Made by a program: the position numbers and the translations under genes
Shown: one piece after another, positions 35,097-44,830 of the stretch
Position numbering within the stretch: the first letter of the stretch is position 1
How the letters are laid out: the number at the start of each line of letters is the position of its first letter
The notes under the pieces: model-generated
The model's database searches: none
What the model was told of the DNA's origin: nothing
What the model saw: the letters and a program-made list of their open reading frames with translations, nothing else
NCBI RefSeq assembly: GCF_947499695.1
Contig: NZ_CANMPQ010000006.1
Coordinates: 1 to 64,000 of the forward strand
From: an uncultured Allomuricauda sp.
Lineage (GTDB): Bacteria > Bacteroidota > Bacteroidia > Flavobacteriales > Flavobacteriaceae
Direction of reading: 5' to 3'
DNA length: 64,000 nt

Positions 35097-36286
35097 TAAG
35101 CGTTGTACTTTTTTAAAGCTTCTCCCAAAATTTGTACCGCTTTTATAAGTAGTTCTTTTTCAAGCACATACGCTATTCGAATTTGATTGGTTCCCAGTCC
35201 ATTGGTAGCGTAAAATCCAGCTGCGGGAGCTACCATAACCGTTTTTCCATCCATTTCAAACTTTTCGAGCAGCCATTGGGCAAAATCATCGGAATTGGAA
35301 ACGGGAAGCTCAACTACACAATAAAATGCTCCTTGAGGAACCGCAACGCGAACTCCATCCAATTTTTGTAATTCTTCGATGAGAATGTTTCTTCTTTCGG
35401 CATATTCTTTTATCACATTATCAAAGTAAGATTGCGGAGTCTCCAATGCTGCTTCACTGGCAATTTGTGCAAAAGTTGGTGGAGAAAGTCGGGCCTGGGC
35501 AAATTTTAAAGCTGTTTGTATTACCGTTTGATTCTTGGAAACTAGACAACCGATACGTGCACCGCACATACTGTAGCGTTTTGACACGGAATCGACAATA
35601 ATCGCATGCTCTTCCAGTCCTTTTTCTTGTAAAATTGAATAATGTACCCTTCCCTCATAGGTGAATTCACGATATACTTCGTCAGCCACCAAAAAGAGAT
35701 TGTGTTTTTTCACCAAAGCTGCCAGTTGCTGAATTTCCTCTTTGCTGTAGAGGTAGCCCGTGGGGTTTCCAGGATTACAGATCAAAATTGCCTTGGTTTT
35801 AGGTCCAATCAACTTTTCAAAATCGGAAATAGGTGGCAAGGCAAAATTGTTTTCAATGTGAGATACTATTGGAATTACCTTTACTCCCAAAGCTGTTGCA
35901 AAGCCATTATAATTGGCATAAAAGGGTTCTGGGATTATAATTTCATCTTCAGCATCCATTATAGTACCCATTACGAATGACAATGCCTCCGAACCTCCGG
36001 TGGTTACGATGATATCTTCAGAAGATACCTCAATGTCGTTTTTGGCATAGTATGAGGCGATTTTGGTCCTGTATTGTTCAGAACCCTCTGTCATACTGTA
36101 AGCAAGTACATCTATATTGTGGTTTCTAACCGCATCAAGTGCTACCTGAGGTGTTTTTATATCAGGTTGGCCAATATTCAGATGGATGACATGGGTACCC
36201 CTTTTTTTCGCTGCTTCGGCGTATGGGACCAATTTTCGGATAGGAGAAGCTGGCATTTGCCTCCCTTTTTTGGATATACCAGGCAT
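35096..36286 (-). CDS. Pyridoxal phosphate-dependent aminotransferase (class I/II)
   Basis: 396 aa from ATG 36286 (MPGISKKGRQMPASPIRKLVPYAEAAKKRG); a 15-residue upstream extension reaches 36331 but is unlike family starts. PLP sites: VTTGGSEALSFVM, LICNPGNPTGYLYS, VADEVYREFTYE, and the Schiff-base Lys in DSVSKRYSMCGARIGCLVS. Aspartate-type aminotransferase fold; many relatives are aspartate or aromatic aminotransferases, the amino acid here is not determinable. Co-transcribed with murB. Confidence 0.9.
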   Translation of the reverse strand: MPGISKKGRQMPASPIRKLVPYAEAAKKRGTHVIHLNIGQPDIKTPQVALDAVRNHNIDVLAYSMTEGSEQYRTKIASYYAKNDIEVSSEDIIVTTGGSEALSFVMGTIMDAEDEIIIPEPFYANYNGFATALGVKVIPIVSHIENNFALPPISDFEKLIGPKTKAILICNPGNPTGYLYSKEEIQQLAALVKKHNLFLVADEVYREFTYEGRVHYSILQEKGLEEHAIIVDSVSKRYSMCGARIGCLVSKNQTVIQTALKFAQARLSPPTFAQIASEAALETPQSYFDNVIKEYAERRNILIEELQKLDGVRVAVPQGAFYCVVELPVSNSDDFAQWLLEKFEMDGKTVMVAPAAGFYATNGLGTNQIRIAYVLEKELLIKAVQILGEALKKYNA

Positions 36287-36434
36287 GCTATAAATTTTAG
36301 CAAAAATGAGAAAACCAATACTCGAAAACAACAGATTACACCATTATTTGAATAGTAATAGAATGTTAAATTAAAGTCTAAATCGGTCAATAATTTGTAT
36401 CTTTCATAGTGATAACCATTTAGAAGTAAGCAAA

Positions 36435-37772
36435 TTGAAGAAAAACCTACATTTTTTTGCAATTCTTTTTGTAATGCTTCCCTTCTTGGTTTCTGCACAG
36501 GGATTTAAGTTGCCACAACACCAGAAGTACCAAAAACTTCGTTTTCAACTCATCAACAATCTGATGATAGTTCCTGTCGAAATTAATGGGGCGGAGCTGA
36601 CGTTTGTCCTAGATTCCGGGGTAAGCAAGCCCATATTGTTTAATCTCTCCGACCAAGATTCTATTCAGATCAACAATGTTTCCGAAGTTACTATCAAAGG
36701 ATTGGGTGATGGAGAGCCGATGAAGGCCCTGAGGTCTATTGGAAATAAGTTTAAACTTGGTAAGGCGAAAAACTATGATCAAGACCTTTATGTGATTTTA
36801 GATAAGGAAATCAACTTTTCTACATCGCTTGGTATTCCAGTGCATGGAATTTTAGGATATGATGTTTTCCGAGATTTTATTGTAGAAATCAATTATGTTG
36901 CACGCAATATAAAATTGCATAACCCCAACTTGTATAAGCACAATCCACGTAGTAAATCGCAAACCTTACCATTGTTTATTGAGCGAGGAAAATCTTATGT
37001 GGAAGGCACGGTCCTAATGAAAGATGAGGAAGATGTTAAAGTGAAACTATTGGTGGATACCGGAAGTAGCGATGCACTGTGGCTTTTTCATCAGCCAGAA
37101 AACGGATTGGAAATTCCGGAAAAGAATTATGAAGATTATCTTGGAAGGGGATTAAGCGGTGATATTTTCGGAAAACGAACCAAAGTAAGCGGTATAAAAC
37201 TTGGTGATTTTGAATTAAAAGATGCAAAGGCCGCTTTTCCCTATAAAGAGTCATATAGTTATTTAAAGAATTTAGGTGATCGTAATGGTAGTGTTGGTGG
37301 CGAAATATTGAAACGGTTTAACCTGATTTTTGACTATGGCAATGGAGAGGTTACCCTTAAAAAGAATGTAAACTTCAAAACACCGTTTCAATATAATCTA
37401 GCTGGTATTGCTTTGCAGCACAACGGACTTAGATATATAGCTGAAAGTATTGCTGGTTTCAATGGAGTTGTAAAAAATGATGATAGCAGCACCTTTGGAA
37501 ATGTTCAGATTCTTCTTGAAAACAAAACTCGGTTGAGCTTAGTGCCAGAAATAATCGTTTCTGGTATTCGTGCTGGGAGTCCGGCTGCGGAAGCAGGGTT
37601 GCAGGAGGGAGATGTGATTTTAGCAGTAAACGGAAAGAACATTCACAAGTATAAACTCCAAGAGGTTTTAAAAATGTTGAATGAAAGAGAAGGAAAACGT
37701 GTACGCGTACTTATAGAACGCTATAATCAAGATTTGCTGTTCTCCTTTGTTTTGAAAAGTGTATTTGACTAA
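36435..37772 (+). CDS. Exported aspartyl protease-like protein with two retropepsin-type lobes and a PDZ domain
   Basis: 445 aa from TTG 36435, directly before a signal peptide (MKKNLHFFAILFVMLPFLVSAQ); no ATG is suitable. Lobe 1 (about 35-160) has a DSG motif, LTFVLDSGVSKPILF, and lobe 2 (about 185-310) a DTG motif, KLLVDTGSSDALWL, each followed by the hydrophobic-Gly pattern (VHGILGYDVFRDF; GSVGGEILKRFNLIFDYG). Residues 360-440 are a PDZ domain (IRAGSPAAEAGLQEGDVILAVNGK). So it is a bilobal, pepsin-like arrangement in one chain, periplasmic or outer-membrane. A terminator follows. Confidence 0.88.
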   Translation: MKKNLHFFAILFVMLPFLVSAQGFKLPQHQKYQKLRFQLINNLMIVPVEINGAELTFVLDSGVSKPILFNLSDQDSIQINNVSEVTIKGLGDGEPMKALRSIGNKFKLGKAKNYDQDLYVILDKEINFSTSLGIPVHGILGYDVFRDFIVEINYVARNIKLHNPNLYKHNPRSKSQTLPLFIERGKSYVEGTVLMKDEEDVKVKLLVDTGSSDALWLFHQPENGLEIPEKNYEDYLGRGLSGDIFGKRTKVSGIKLGDFELKDAKAAFPYKESYSYLKNLGDRNGSVGGEILKRFNLIFDYGNGEVTLKKNVNFKTPFQYNLAGIALQHNGLRYIAESIAGFNGVVKNDDSSTFGNVQILLENKTRLSLVPEIIVSGIRAGSPAAEAGLQEGDVILAVNGKNIHKYKLQEVLKMLNEREGKRVRVLIERYNQDLLFSFVLKSVFD

Positions 37773-37808
37773 AAAAGCCTTCCCGAATTTTCGAAAAGGC
37801 TTTCTTCA
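37771..37808. terminator. Bidirectional terminator between the protease and DUF1573 genes
   Basis: Stem AAAGCCTT / AAGGCTTT (37774-37781 with 37796-37803), with A-rich and T-rich flanks on both sides. It begins at the protease stop codon and serves the convergent pair. Confidence 0.85.
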
Positions 37809-37825
37809 ATAAATATTTTTTATAA

Positions 37826-38215
37826 CTATTTAGCTCCTTCAGCCTTTACCGTTCCTTTAATTTTAAGGACCTTGGTAGCAGTTGTAGCGTTAGAAGTGAC
37901 AGTAATGGCCTTTCTAATGGGGCCAACTCTGTTCGTATCATATTTAACCTGTATTTCTCCAGTCTTACCAGGTAAAATCGGATCTTCAGGTTTCTTGGGA
38001 ATAGTACATCCACAGCTAGACTTTACATTACTGATTACTAATGGTGCAGTACCTGTGTTGGTGAATTCGAAGACTCGAACACCATCGCTCCCTTTAGCGA
38101 TTTCACCGTAATCGATGGTTTCGCTTTTAAATTCAATTTTTGCCGCGGATTCCTGGGCGTAGGTGCCTAAAGAAAGAAGCCCGACAAATAACATGAGTAC
38201 AGATTTTTTCATCAT
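37826..38215 (-). CDS. DUF1573 domain-containing secreted protein
   Basis: 129 aa from ATG 38215 (a second ATG follows at once); the longer frame up to 38266 runs through the promoter. Signal peptide MMKKSVLMLFVGLLSLGTYAQ. The DUF1573 core is clear: IDYGEIAKGSDGVRVFEFTNTGTAPLVISNVKSSCGCTIPKKPEDPILPGKTGEIQVKYDT. The Cys pair in SCGCT is the family mark. An immunoglobulin-like fold, role unknown. Confidence 0.9.
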   Translation of the reverse strand: MMKKSVLMLFVGLLSLGTYAQESAAKIEFKSETIDYGEIAKGSDGVRVFEFTNTGTAPLVISNVKSSCGCTIPKKPEDPILPGKTGEIQVKYDTNRVGPIRKAITVTSNATTATKVLKIKGTVKAEGAK

Positions 38216-38235
38216 TTCTAGTTTTGGGTGAACTC

Positions 38236-38266
38236 CAAATGTAAATGTTTTCACACCTGCATCCAA
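38236..38266 (-). promoter_or_regulatory. Promoter of the DUF1573 gene (TTG-N20-TACATTTG)
   Basis: Minus-strand -33 TTG at 38264-38266 and -7 box TACATTTG at 38236-38243, 20 bp apart, matching the Bacteroidota promoter consensus TTG-N(19-21)-TAnnTTTG. The box is 20 bp before the ATG. The best promoter match in the window. Confidence 0.6.
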
Positions 38267-38273
38267 AATTCTT

Positions 38274-38302
38274 TTGTTATGTAATAACGTTACTTATTTT
38301 TG
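38274..38302 (+). promoter_or_regulatory. Candidate promoter of valS (TTG-N18-TATTTTTG)
   Basis: Plus-strand TTG at 38274-38276 and TATTTTTG at 38295-38302, 18 bp apart, 109 bp before the valS ATG. It lies back to back with the DUF1573 promoter, the two -33 elements only 7 bp apart. Confidence 0.45.
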
Positions 38303-38411
38303 TTTCGTATTTCGGATTTGGCCTTTAGCCGAGGAATTACAATAAATTAATATTGCAAAAACCCATCCAGACACCAATCCGGGTCAAAAAAGACAAAAAC
38401 TATACCGAAAA

Positions 38412-41036
38412 ATGGAAATTCCATCAAAATATGAGCCCAATAGGGTAGAAGAGCACTGGTACAACTACTGGACAAAGCATGATTTTTTTAGTTCAAAACC
38501 GGACGAAAGGGAGCCTTACACTATTGTAATCCCCCCGCCAAATGTCACCGGAGTACTTCATATGGGCCATATGCTGAACAATACGCTACAAGATGTGCTT
38601 ATTAGAAGGGCCAGACTTTTAGGGAAGAATGCCTGTTGGGTACCTGGAATGGACCATGCCTCTATTGCTACGGAGGCCAAAGTAGTTGCCAAATTAAAGG
38701 ATGAAGGCATTGCGAAAGCAAATCTAACCAGAGAAGAGTTCCTTAAACATGCCTGGAATTGGACAGATGAATACGGTGGAGTTATCCTGCAGCAACTAAA
38801 AAAACTGGGTTGTTCTTGTGATTGGGACCGTACAAAATTCACCATGGATGACGATATGTCAGCTTCTGTAATCAAGGTTTTTGTGGATTTGTACGAAAAA
38901 GGCCTTATTTATAGAGGGTTTCGAATGGTAAATTGGGATCCTGAAGCAAAAACTACACTTTCCGATGAAGAAGTGATTTATGAGGAAAAACAGGGTACTT
39001 TATATTATTTGGCCTATCAAATTGAGGGCTCAGATGAAAAAGTAACCATTGCCACCACCCGTCCGGAGACTATTTTAGGAGATACAGCAGTGTGTATTAA
39101 CCCAAATGATGAGAGATACCACCATTTAAGGGGAAAAAAGGTTGTGGTTCCTATCTGTAATAGAGTGATTCCAATCATAGAAGACGAGTATGTAGATATA
39201 GAATTCGGTACAGGTTGCTTAAAAGTGACCCCTGCCCATGATGAAAATGACAAGAATCTTGGTGAGAAGCACAAATTGGAGGTTATAGACATCTTCAATG
39301 AAGATGCCTCGCTAAATTCTTATGGATTACATTATCAAGGAAAAGATAGGTTTGTTGTACGAAAAGAAATCTCCAAAGAATTGGAAGAAAAAGGCTTTTT
39401 GGTAAAAACCGAACAACATACCAACAAAGTTGGTACCTCTGAGCGTACCAAAGCAGTTATCGAGCCTCGTTTGTCGGATCAGTGGTTTTTAAAGATGGAA
39501 AACTTGTCTAAACCTGCTCTTGAAGGAGTGTTACAGACAAATGATGTAAAGCTTTATCCTAAGAAGTTTGAGAATACCTACCGTCATTGGATGGAAAATA
39601 TTCGTGATTGGAATATTTCCCGTCAATTATGGTGGGGACAGCAAATTCCCGCGTATTATTTTGGGGATGGTAAAGATGATTTTGTGGTTGCGGAAAGTAG
39701 GGAAGAAGCGTTGAAAAAAGCACAATCCCAAAATCCCAATATCCAAGATTCCGATTTACGCCAAGATCCAGACGTTTTGGATACATGGTTTTCTTCATGG
39801 TTATGGCCTATCAGCGTTTTTGGAGGTATTCTAGAGCCAGAAAATGATGAGGTTAATTACTATTATCCTACGAGTGATTTAGTTACCGGACCTGACATTT
39901 TGTTTTTCTGGGTTGCGAGAATGATAATTGCGGGATACGAATATCGTGGCAAAAGACCGTTTGAAAATGTATACCTGACTGGTCTGGTGCGCGATAAACA
40001 ACGCAGAAAGATGTCCAAGCAGCTAGGGAATTCTCCTGATGCACTCAAGTTGATTGAGGATTTTGGAGCCGATGGTGTACGCGTTGGACTTTTATTGAGC
40101 TCTGCGGCGGGTAATGACCTTATGTTTGACGAAGCATTATGTCAGCAGGGTAAAAACTTTGCTAACAAAATTTGGAACGCTTTCAGACTGATAAAAGGTT
40201 GGGAAGTGGCAGATTTACCACAACCGGAAGCGGCCAAAATTGGAATTGAGTGGTACACATCCAAATTCAACCAAACATTGGTGGAAATTGAAGACCATTT
40301 TTCCAAATACCGAATTTCTGATGCCTTAATGGCCATTTACAAGTTGGTTTGGGATGATTTCTGTTCCTGGTTGCTTGAAATCGTGAAACCAGCCTATCAG
40401 AAACCCATAGATAAGGCTACTTATGACGCTGTGATTCATTTATTTGAACAAAATCTGAAGATTTTACACCCATTTATGCCCTTCTTATCGGAAGAAGTAT
40501 GGCAGCACATAGCCGAACGGACACCGGAACAAGCATTGATTGTTTCAAAGTGGCCCAAACAGGAGAAGGTAAATTCGTCTATTATAACAGATTTTGACTT
40601 TGCTTCTGAAGTAATTTCAGGGATTAGAACAATTCGAAAGGAAAAAAATATTCCTCAGAAAGAAGCCCTTGAGCTTTCCGTATTAAATAGTGAAAAGGTT
40701 GACGGTCAAATGGATGTAATCGTTACTAAATTGACGAATCTTTCGAAAATCAATGTGGTAAACTCTACTCTTGAAGGCGCTTTGAGTTTTAGGGTAAAAA
40801 GCAATGAGTATTTCATTCCAATGAGTGGTGCAATCGATATTGAGGCAGAAATCAAAAAGATTACGGAGGAATTAAACTATACCAGAGGATTTTTGCAATC
40901 GGTACAAAAGAAATTGAGCAACGAAAGGTTTGTAAACAATGCACCTGAACAAGTAGTGGCCATTGAAAAAAAGAAAGCCGCTGATGCGGAGGCCAAAATA
41001 GAGACCTTAGAAAAGAGTTTGGCTAGTTTAGAGTAG
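38412..41036 (+). CDS. valS: Valine--tRNA ligase
   Basis: 874 aa, full length. Charges tRNA-Val. Class I signatures: HMGH at residues 50-53 ([15 protein letters not shown]) and KMSK near 532 ([16 protein letters not shown]). The CP1 editing domain has [20 protein letters not shown] and the VALRS-specific [15 protein letters not shown] [17 protein letters not shown]. The C-terminal coiled-coil arm (about 805-874, [28 protein letters not shown]) is typical. 30 bp before the Crp-like gene, possibly read through. Confidence 0.97.
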   Translation: MEIPSKYEPNRVEEHWYNYWTKHDFFSSKPDEREPYTIVIPPPNVTGVLHMGHMLNNTLQDVLIRRARLLGKNACWVPGMDHASIATEAKVVAKLKDEGIAKANLTREEFLKHAWNWTDEYGGVILQQLKKLGCSCDWDRTKFTMDDDMSASVIKVFVDLYEKGLIYRGFRMVNWDPEAKTTLSDEEVIYEEKQGTLYYLAYQIEGSDEKVTIATTRPETILGDTAVCINPNDERYHHLRGKKVVVPICNRVIPIIEDEYVDIEFGTGCLKVTPAHDENDKNLGEKHKLEVIDIFNEDASLNSYGLHYQGKDRFVVRKEISKELEEKGFLVKTEQHTNKVGTSERTKAVIEPRLSDQWFLKMENLSKPALEGVLQTNDVKLYPKKFENTYRHWMENIRDWNISRQLWWGQQIPAYYFGDGKDDFVVAESREEALKKAQSQNPNIQDSDLRQDPDVLDTWFSSWLWPISVFGGILEPENDEVNYYYPTSDLVTGPDILFFWVARMIIAGYEYRGKRPFENVYLTGLVRDKQRRKMSKQLGNSPDALKLIEDFGADGVRVGLLLSSAAGNDLMFDEALCQQGKNFANKIWNAFRLIKGWEVADLPQPEAAKIGIEWYTSKFNQTLVEIEDHFSKYRISDALMAIYKLVWDDFCSWLLEIVKPAYQKPIDKATYDAVIHLFEQNLKILHPFMPFLSEEVWQHIAERTPEQALIVSKWPKQEKVNSSIITDFDFASEVISGIRTIRKEKNIPQKEALELSVLNSEKVDGQMDVIVTKLTNLSKINVVNSTLEGALSFRVKSNEYFIPMSGAIDIEAEIKKITEELNYTRGFLQSVQKKLSNERFVNNAPEQVVAIEKKKAADAEAKIETLEKSLASLE

Positions 41037-41066
41037 AGAATAGGATAATCGACTGGAGCTTGGATA

Positions 41067-41642
41067 ATGTCGCAACAACTTTTTGAACATCTTAATAGGT
41101 TTGTCCAAATTTCAAAGGGGGATTTTAAAGATATTATTGAATTTTTTGAAGTTAAAAAGGTTGAGAAAAAGGAGGTTTTAGCAAGGGCTGGAACACTTTG
41201 CAATTCTATTTTTTTTGTGGAAAAAGGTTGTCTTCGGATGTACTTTATCAGTGAAAAGGGAATAGAGCAAACCATCCAATTCGCATTGGAAAATTGGTGG
41301 ATGACAGATGATTTGGCATATACAGAAAGAAATCCTTCAGATTTTTACATACAAGCTGTTGAAAATGCGCAAGTACTATCAATTTCCTACGATCAACAAG
41401 AGCGACTATTACATACGTTTCCACAACTTGAAAAATACTTCAGGAGGGTTTATCAAATAGCCTACGGCTCATCAATTAGGAAAATGAAATACCTGAATAG
41501 TTTTTCCAAAGAAGAAATTTATTTTCACTTTACTGCGCATTTCCCTGAATTTGCCCAAAGAGTGCCTCAATATCTGATTGCCTCTTTCTTGGGTCTTACC
41601 CCAGAATATGTTAGCGAAATTAGAGCTAAAAAGCGTTCTTAA
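41067..41642 (+). CDS. Crp/Fnr family transcriptional regulator
   Basis: 191 aa. Cyclic-nucleotide-binding-like beta roll (about 25-120: VLARAGTLCNSIFFVEKGCLRMYFI) and a compact C-terminal winged helix (YLIASFLGLTPEYVSEIRAKK). The cAMP-contacting residues of CRP are not recognisable, so the effector is unknown. Just upstream of the AhpD-like gene (64 bp), which it may regulate, a common pairing in this phylum. Confidence 0.88.
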   Translation: MSQQLFEHLNRFVQISKGDFKDIIEFFEVKKVEKKEVLARAGTLCNSIFFVEKGCLRMYFISEKGIEQTIQFALENWWMTDDLAYTERNPSDFYIQAVENAQVLSISYDQQERLLHTFPQLEKYFRRVYQIAYGSSIRKMKYLNSFSKEEIYFHFTAHFPEFAQRVPQYLIASFLGLTPEYVSEIRAKKRS

Positions 41643-41706
41643 ACCAGTTTAAGTTTTTTCATTTCGAACGGGAATAGTTTTACATCATAATTCTAAGCAA
41701 GTAAAA

Positions 41707-42147
41707 ATGGACAAGAGAATTCAAATTGATGTAACAGAACCTATTTCTTTTAATGCCATGTACGCCTTTGGCAGTATTATTATGCAAAGTGAATTGAGCA
41801 ATACGCATAAAGAGCTTATTAATATTAGAGCATCCCAGTTAAATGGATGTGCCTTTTGTTTAGATATGCATACTAAGGACGCCATGAAGAATGGAGAAAC
41901 AAAAGAGCGTGTTTTTCTATTGGATGCATGGAAGGAAACAACAATCTTTTCCGAAGAAGAGAAGATTATATTGCAGATAACTGAGGAGATTACCATGATT
42001 CAAGATCAAGGTTTGTCTGCTAAAACGTATAAAAAGGCTATTGAAAGGTTTGATGAAAAGTATTTGGCATTAATTATTATGGCGGTTGTAAATATCAATG
42101 CGTGGAATAGAATCGCGATTAGTACCCATAAACCAATTGTTGACTAG
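41707..42147 (+). CDS. Carboxymuconolactone decarboxylase / AhpD-like family protein
   Basis: 146 aa. The alkylhydroperoxidase AhpD core is present with C48-x2-C51 and H55 in LNGCAFCLDMHTKDAMKNGE, and a downstream VNINAWNRIAIST. The CxxC suggests peroxidase-type disulfide chemistry; the physiological substrate is unknown. Confidence 0.9.
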   Translation: MDKRIQIDVTEPISFNAMYAFGSIIMQSELSNTHKELINIRASQLNGCAFCLDMHTKDAMKNGETKERVFLLDAWKETTIFSEEEKIILQITEEITMIQDQGLSAKTYKKAIERFDEKYLALIIMAVVNINAWNRIAISTHKPIVD

Positions 42148-42164
42148 TAACGAAAAGATTTTCT

Positions 42165-42212
42165 CAACACGGTTCGAATAGGGATTTATAATGCTTATTT
42201 GAACCGTGTCTA
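42165..42212. terminator. Bidirectional terminator between the AhpD-like and barrel genes
   Basis: A 14-bp stem, ACACGGTTCGAATA (42167-42180) with TATTTGAACCGTGT (42196-42209), one G-T pair, 15-nt loop. It lies between two convergent stop codons. The GGTTCGAAT arm looks like a tRNA T-arm but is part of this stem. Confidence 0.8.
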
Positions 42213-42233
42213 TTGTATATTTTACCTCCAGAA

Positions 42234-44624
42234 CTATCTCCTTCTCCCACCTGAATACTGCATTGCTTCCCCCTTGCCAAAACCATAGCTAAACCCAAAA
42301 GCCACAAAACGTCCTCGTTGGCGACGATTATAAACTTCAAAATCAGCCTGGGCAATTTGGCTTTCGCCGATTCTGGATGCAAAAACATCACGTATGCTGA
42401 GGTTTAGGATTGCTTTGCCCTTCATCAACTTTTTGCGAAGACCTAAATCCATGAAGATGTTTTCTTGTACCTCCCCCTGCACAGTTTGATAATTGGACCT
42501 GTAATTTCCGGTAGCCTCAAGATCAATTTCCGCGGGCAACTTCAATTTCGTCATCAGCTTTGATGACCATCTATTCGCGTTAAAATCAAAACTAATGTCT
42601 TGAAAGGTACCTTCTCTGGTGAATTGACTATAGTTAAAGTCTCCATTGAAGGTCAGCCATCTGGCCGGGCTATACTTGGTGTTGAATTCAATCCCAGTGG
42701 TTTTATTAGTTCCAATATTTTCGGGTCTGGTGGTGTTTACATTGTTTTCGAAAGTGGAAACGCGTTCAATGACATCGTCGGTATAACGATGATAAACCCC
42801 AAAATTTAGGGCAGTCTTCCCAATAAAAAAGATACTTGTTACCTCATAAGAATTGGTAAACTCTGGCATGAGTTCTGGATTCCCCTGTCGGATACTAAAA
42901 TTGTTGCGGATATTGAAAAAAGGGTTTAAATCCCAAAGCCTTGGTCTATAAATACGTTTAGAGTATCCGGCCTGTAACGATATTTTTTCAGAAAATTTAT
43001 ACGACGTATGCATACTGGGAAACAGATTGGAATAATCCTGAGAATTATCTTCGCCCGTATTGGTCAAAAAGGTATTCAAATTGGTCTGCTCCAAACGCAA
43101 TCCGCCTTTTACTCCCCACTTTTCGCCTTCATACGCTCCAGTGGTGTAAAGTCCCAATACTTTTTGGTCGTATTCAAAAATGTTTGTTAAGCCCGGGTCT
43201 ACTTCAAACGCGCCATTTACCAAATTTTGAACTTCATAATCGTTACTTACATCATTTAACACATATTGCGCGCCAGTTTCCCAGGTCAATTCATCCGTAA
43301 AAGGTTTTGTATAATCTAATTTGAATGTAAATACAGCTTCCTTAAAATCTGTTCGGGTTAGTTGCATATCATCACTGTTTGCACCTGAAATAGTAACATC
43401 ATTAAACTCTGAAGATTGATCTTTCCCGAAAAAGTTTCCTAATGTGCTAAACAGTAGTGTGTGATCCTCGTTGCCCTTGAAATCTTTCTTGTATTGCAGT
43501 TCGTATTGGAATTTTGGGTTTGTAGCCTCCGTAATCTCGGTTCGTTCCCATTCTGATGTAACAATGTCATCTCCGGTAAGGGAAACAAAATTCGTGGTAG
43601 ATGGTTGGTCTTCAATTTCCAATGCAAAATTTCCGGATAGGGTCAATACACTAGTAGGATTTAAATAGTAATCCGTTCCCAAAACAAAATTATAGTAGGC
43701 TTCGTTTCTAAATTCTTCCCCTATGGATTGAATGGTAGTGTTGTTTACCAAATCGGTATTTCGACTTTCCCTATCATTGGGAAGCTCACGATACCCAGCA
43801 CCCAACTGCGTAAAAAGATTGAATTTTTCCGTTCTTTTATTTAAACTAATACCTACACTGTGATTATTAGGCGCCCCGGTATTTACGGATACAGACCCGT
43901 TTAAACCGCGGCGTTCCTCTTTTTTAATCACGATGTTGATGATACCCGAAGTACCTTCGGCATCATATTTAGCAGATGGATTTGTGATTACCTCTACGCG
44001 GTCAATCATGTCTGCTGTAATGGTCCCTAGAGCATTGCTTTCATCACTGGCGATAATAGACGGCTTACCATTGATAAGTACTTGAACCCCCTGACTCCCT
44101 CTTAAGCTAATCTGCCCTTCAATATCCACATTTACCGAGGGAACATTGTTTAGTACCTCCAGGGCACTTGCGCCAGTAGTACTCAAGTCTTTTCCAACAT
44201 TGAACACCCGCTTATCCAGTTTAAAAACAGTTTTTGATACTTCTCCTTCAACTACGACTTCTTCCAATTTTTGGGCATCTTCCTCAATTTCTATATTTCC
44301 TAAATCGATTCTTGGACCCTGCAATGATTGAGGTCTGATAATCTGTTTTTCAAAACCGATAAAACTGACTTCAATATAAAAGTCTTTGGCGGAGGTTTCT
44401 AATGAAAATGACCCGTCTTCAAGGGTTGTGGTACCAGATATTGCTTTTTTTGTTAGGTTGTCCGCTATCATAACAGTTGCGTAGGCAACCGCTTGTTTTG
44501 TAGATTTATCGATTACTTTTCCGCTAAAGATGACCTGATGCTGCTGAGCATTGGCCAACCCTATCATAAAAAAAAGTATCGTGGCTAATAGATAGCCGTA
44601 TTTTGCAGGCGAAAACAGTTTCAT
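42234..44624 (-). CDS. TonB-dependent receptor-like outer-membrane beta-barrel protein
   Basis: 796 aa. Signal peptide (GYLLATILFFMIGLANAQ), a carboxypeptidase-like regulatory domain (28-110: SGKVIDKSTKQAVAYATVMI, GSFSL), then a plug domain (about 125-235: ALEVLNNVPSVNVDIEGQISLRGSQGVQVLINGKPS) and a C-terminal barrel with repeated aromatic-ended strands (GVYHRYTDDVIERVSTF). It fits the OMP_b-brl_3 family and lacks SusD, so the cargo is unknown. Divergent from the LytS/LytTR pair, which may control it. Confidence 0.9.
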   Translation of the reverse strand: MKLFSPAKYGYLLATILFFMIGLANAQQHQVIFSGKVIDKSTKQAVAYATVMIADNLTKKAISGTTTLEDGSFSLETSAKDFYIEVSFIGFEKQIIRPQSLQGPRIDLGNIEIEEDAQKLEEVVVEGEVSKTVFKLDKRVFNVGKDLSTTGASALEVLNNVPSVNVDIEGQISLRGSQGVQVLINGKPSIIASDESNALGTITADMIDRVEVITNPSAKYDAEGTSGIINIVIKKEERRGLNGSVSVNTGAPNNHSVGISLNKRTEKFNLFTQLGAGYRELPNDRESRNTDLVNNTTIQSIGEEFRNEAYYNFVLGTDYYLNPTSVLTLSGNFALEIEDQPSTTNFVSLTGDDIVTSEWERTEITEATNPKFQYELQYKKDFKGNEDHTLLFSTLGNFFGKDQSSEFNDVTISGANSDDMQLTRTDFKEAVFTFKLDYTKPFTDELTWETGAQYVLNDVSNDYEVQNLVNGAFEVDPGLTNIFEYDQKVLGLYTTGAYEGEKWGVKGGLRLEQTNLNTFLTNTGEDNSQDYSNLFPSMHTSYKFSEKISLQAGYSKRIYRPRLWDLNPFFNIRNNFSIRQGNPELMPEFTNSYEVTSIFFIGKTALNFGVYHRYTDDVIERVSTFENNVNTTRPENIGTNKTTGIEFNTKYSPARWLTFNGDFNYSQFTREGTFQDISFDFNANRWSSKLMTKLKLPAEIDLEATGNYRSNYQTVQGEVQENIFMDLGLRKKLMKGKAILNLSIRDVFASRIGESQIAQADFEVYNRRQRGRFVAFGFSYGFGKGEAMQYSGGRRR

Positions 44625-44695
44625 AATTTGTATTGCTTACCCAAATATGGCATGAAATTGGAAAAAAAAGGAGCAAATTCTGTGAACGACCAGCC

Positions 44696-44775
44696 TTATG
44701 CCCTAATCAACAGGGTTTATGAAAAATAATGGTCAAATGTCGTTAAAGGGCATAATATGGTTGTTTGCGGCATAA
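44696..44775. promoter_or_regulatory. Three GGCATAA-type motifs between the barrel and LytS genes
   Basis: TTATGCCCT at 44696-44704 is the inverse of AGGGCATAA at 44747-44755 (perfect 9-bp inverted repeat), and GGCATAA recurs at 44769-44775, 20 bp after the second copy. The direct pair is about two helical turns apart. The region is the divergent control region of two genes, so it may be the operator of the LytTR regulator; this is inference. Confidence 0.4.
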
Positions 44776-44830
44776 CTTTTTCTTTGTTAGACAATAACTA
44801 ATAGCTTTATACTTATTAAAGCATATATAG

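Noticed and set aside
42159..42210. tRNA-like GGTTCGAAT box
   Set aside because: It is one arm of a 14-bp stem forming a bidirectional terminator between convergent genes; no cloverleaf fits.
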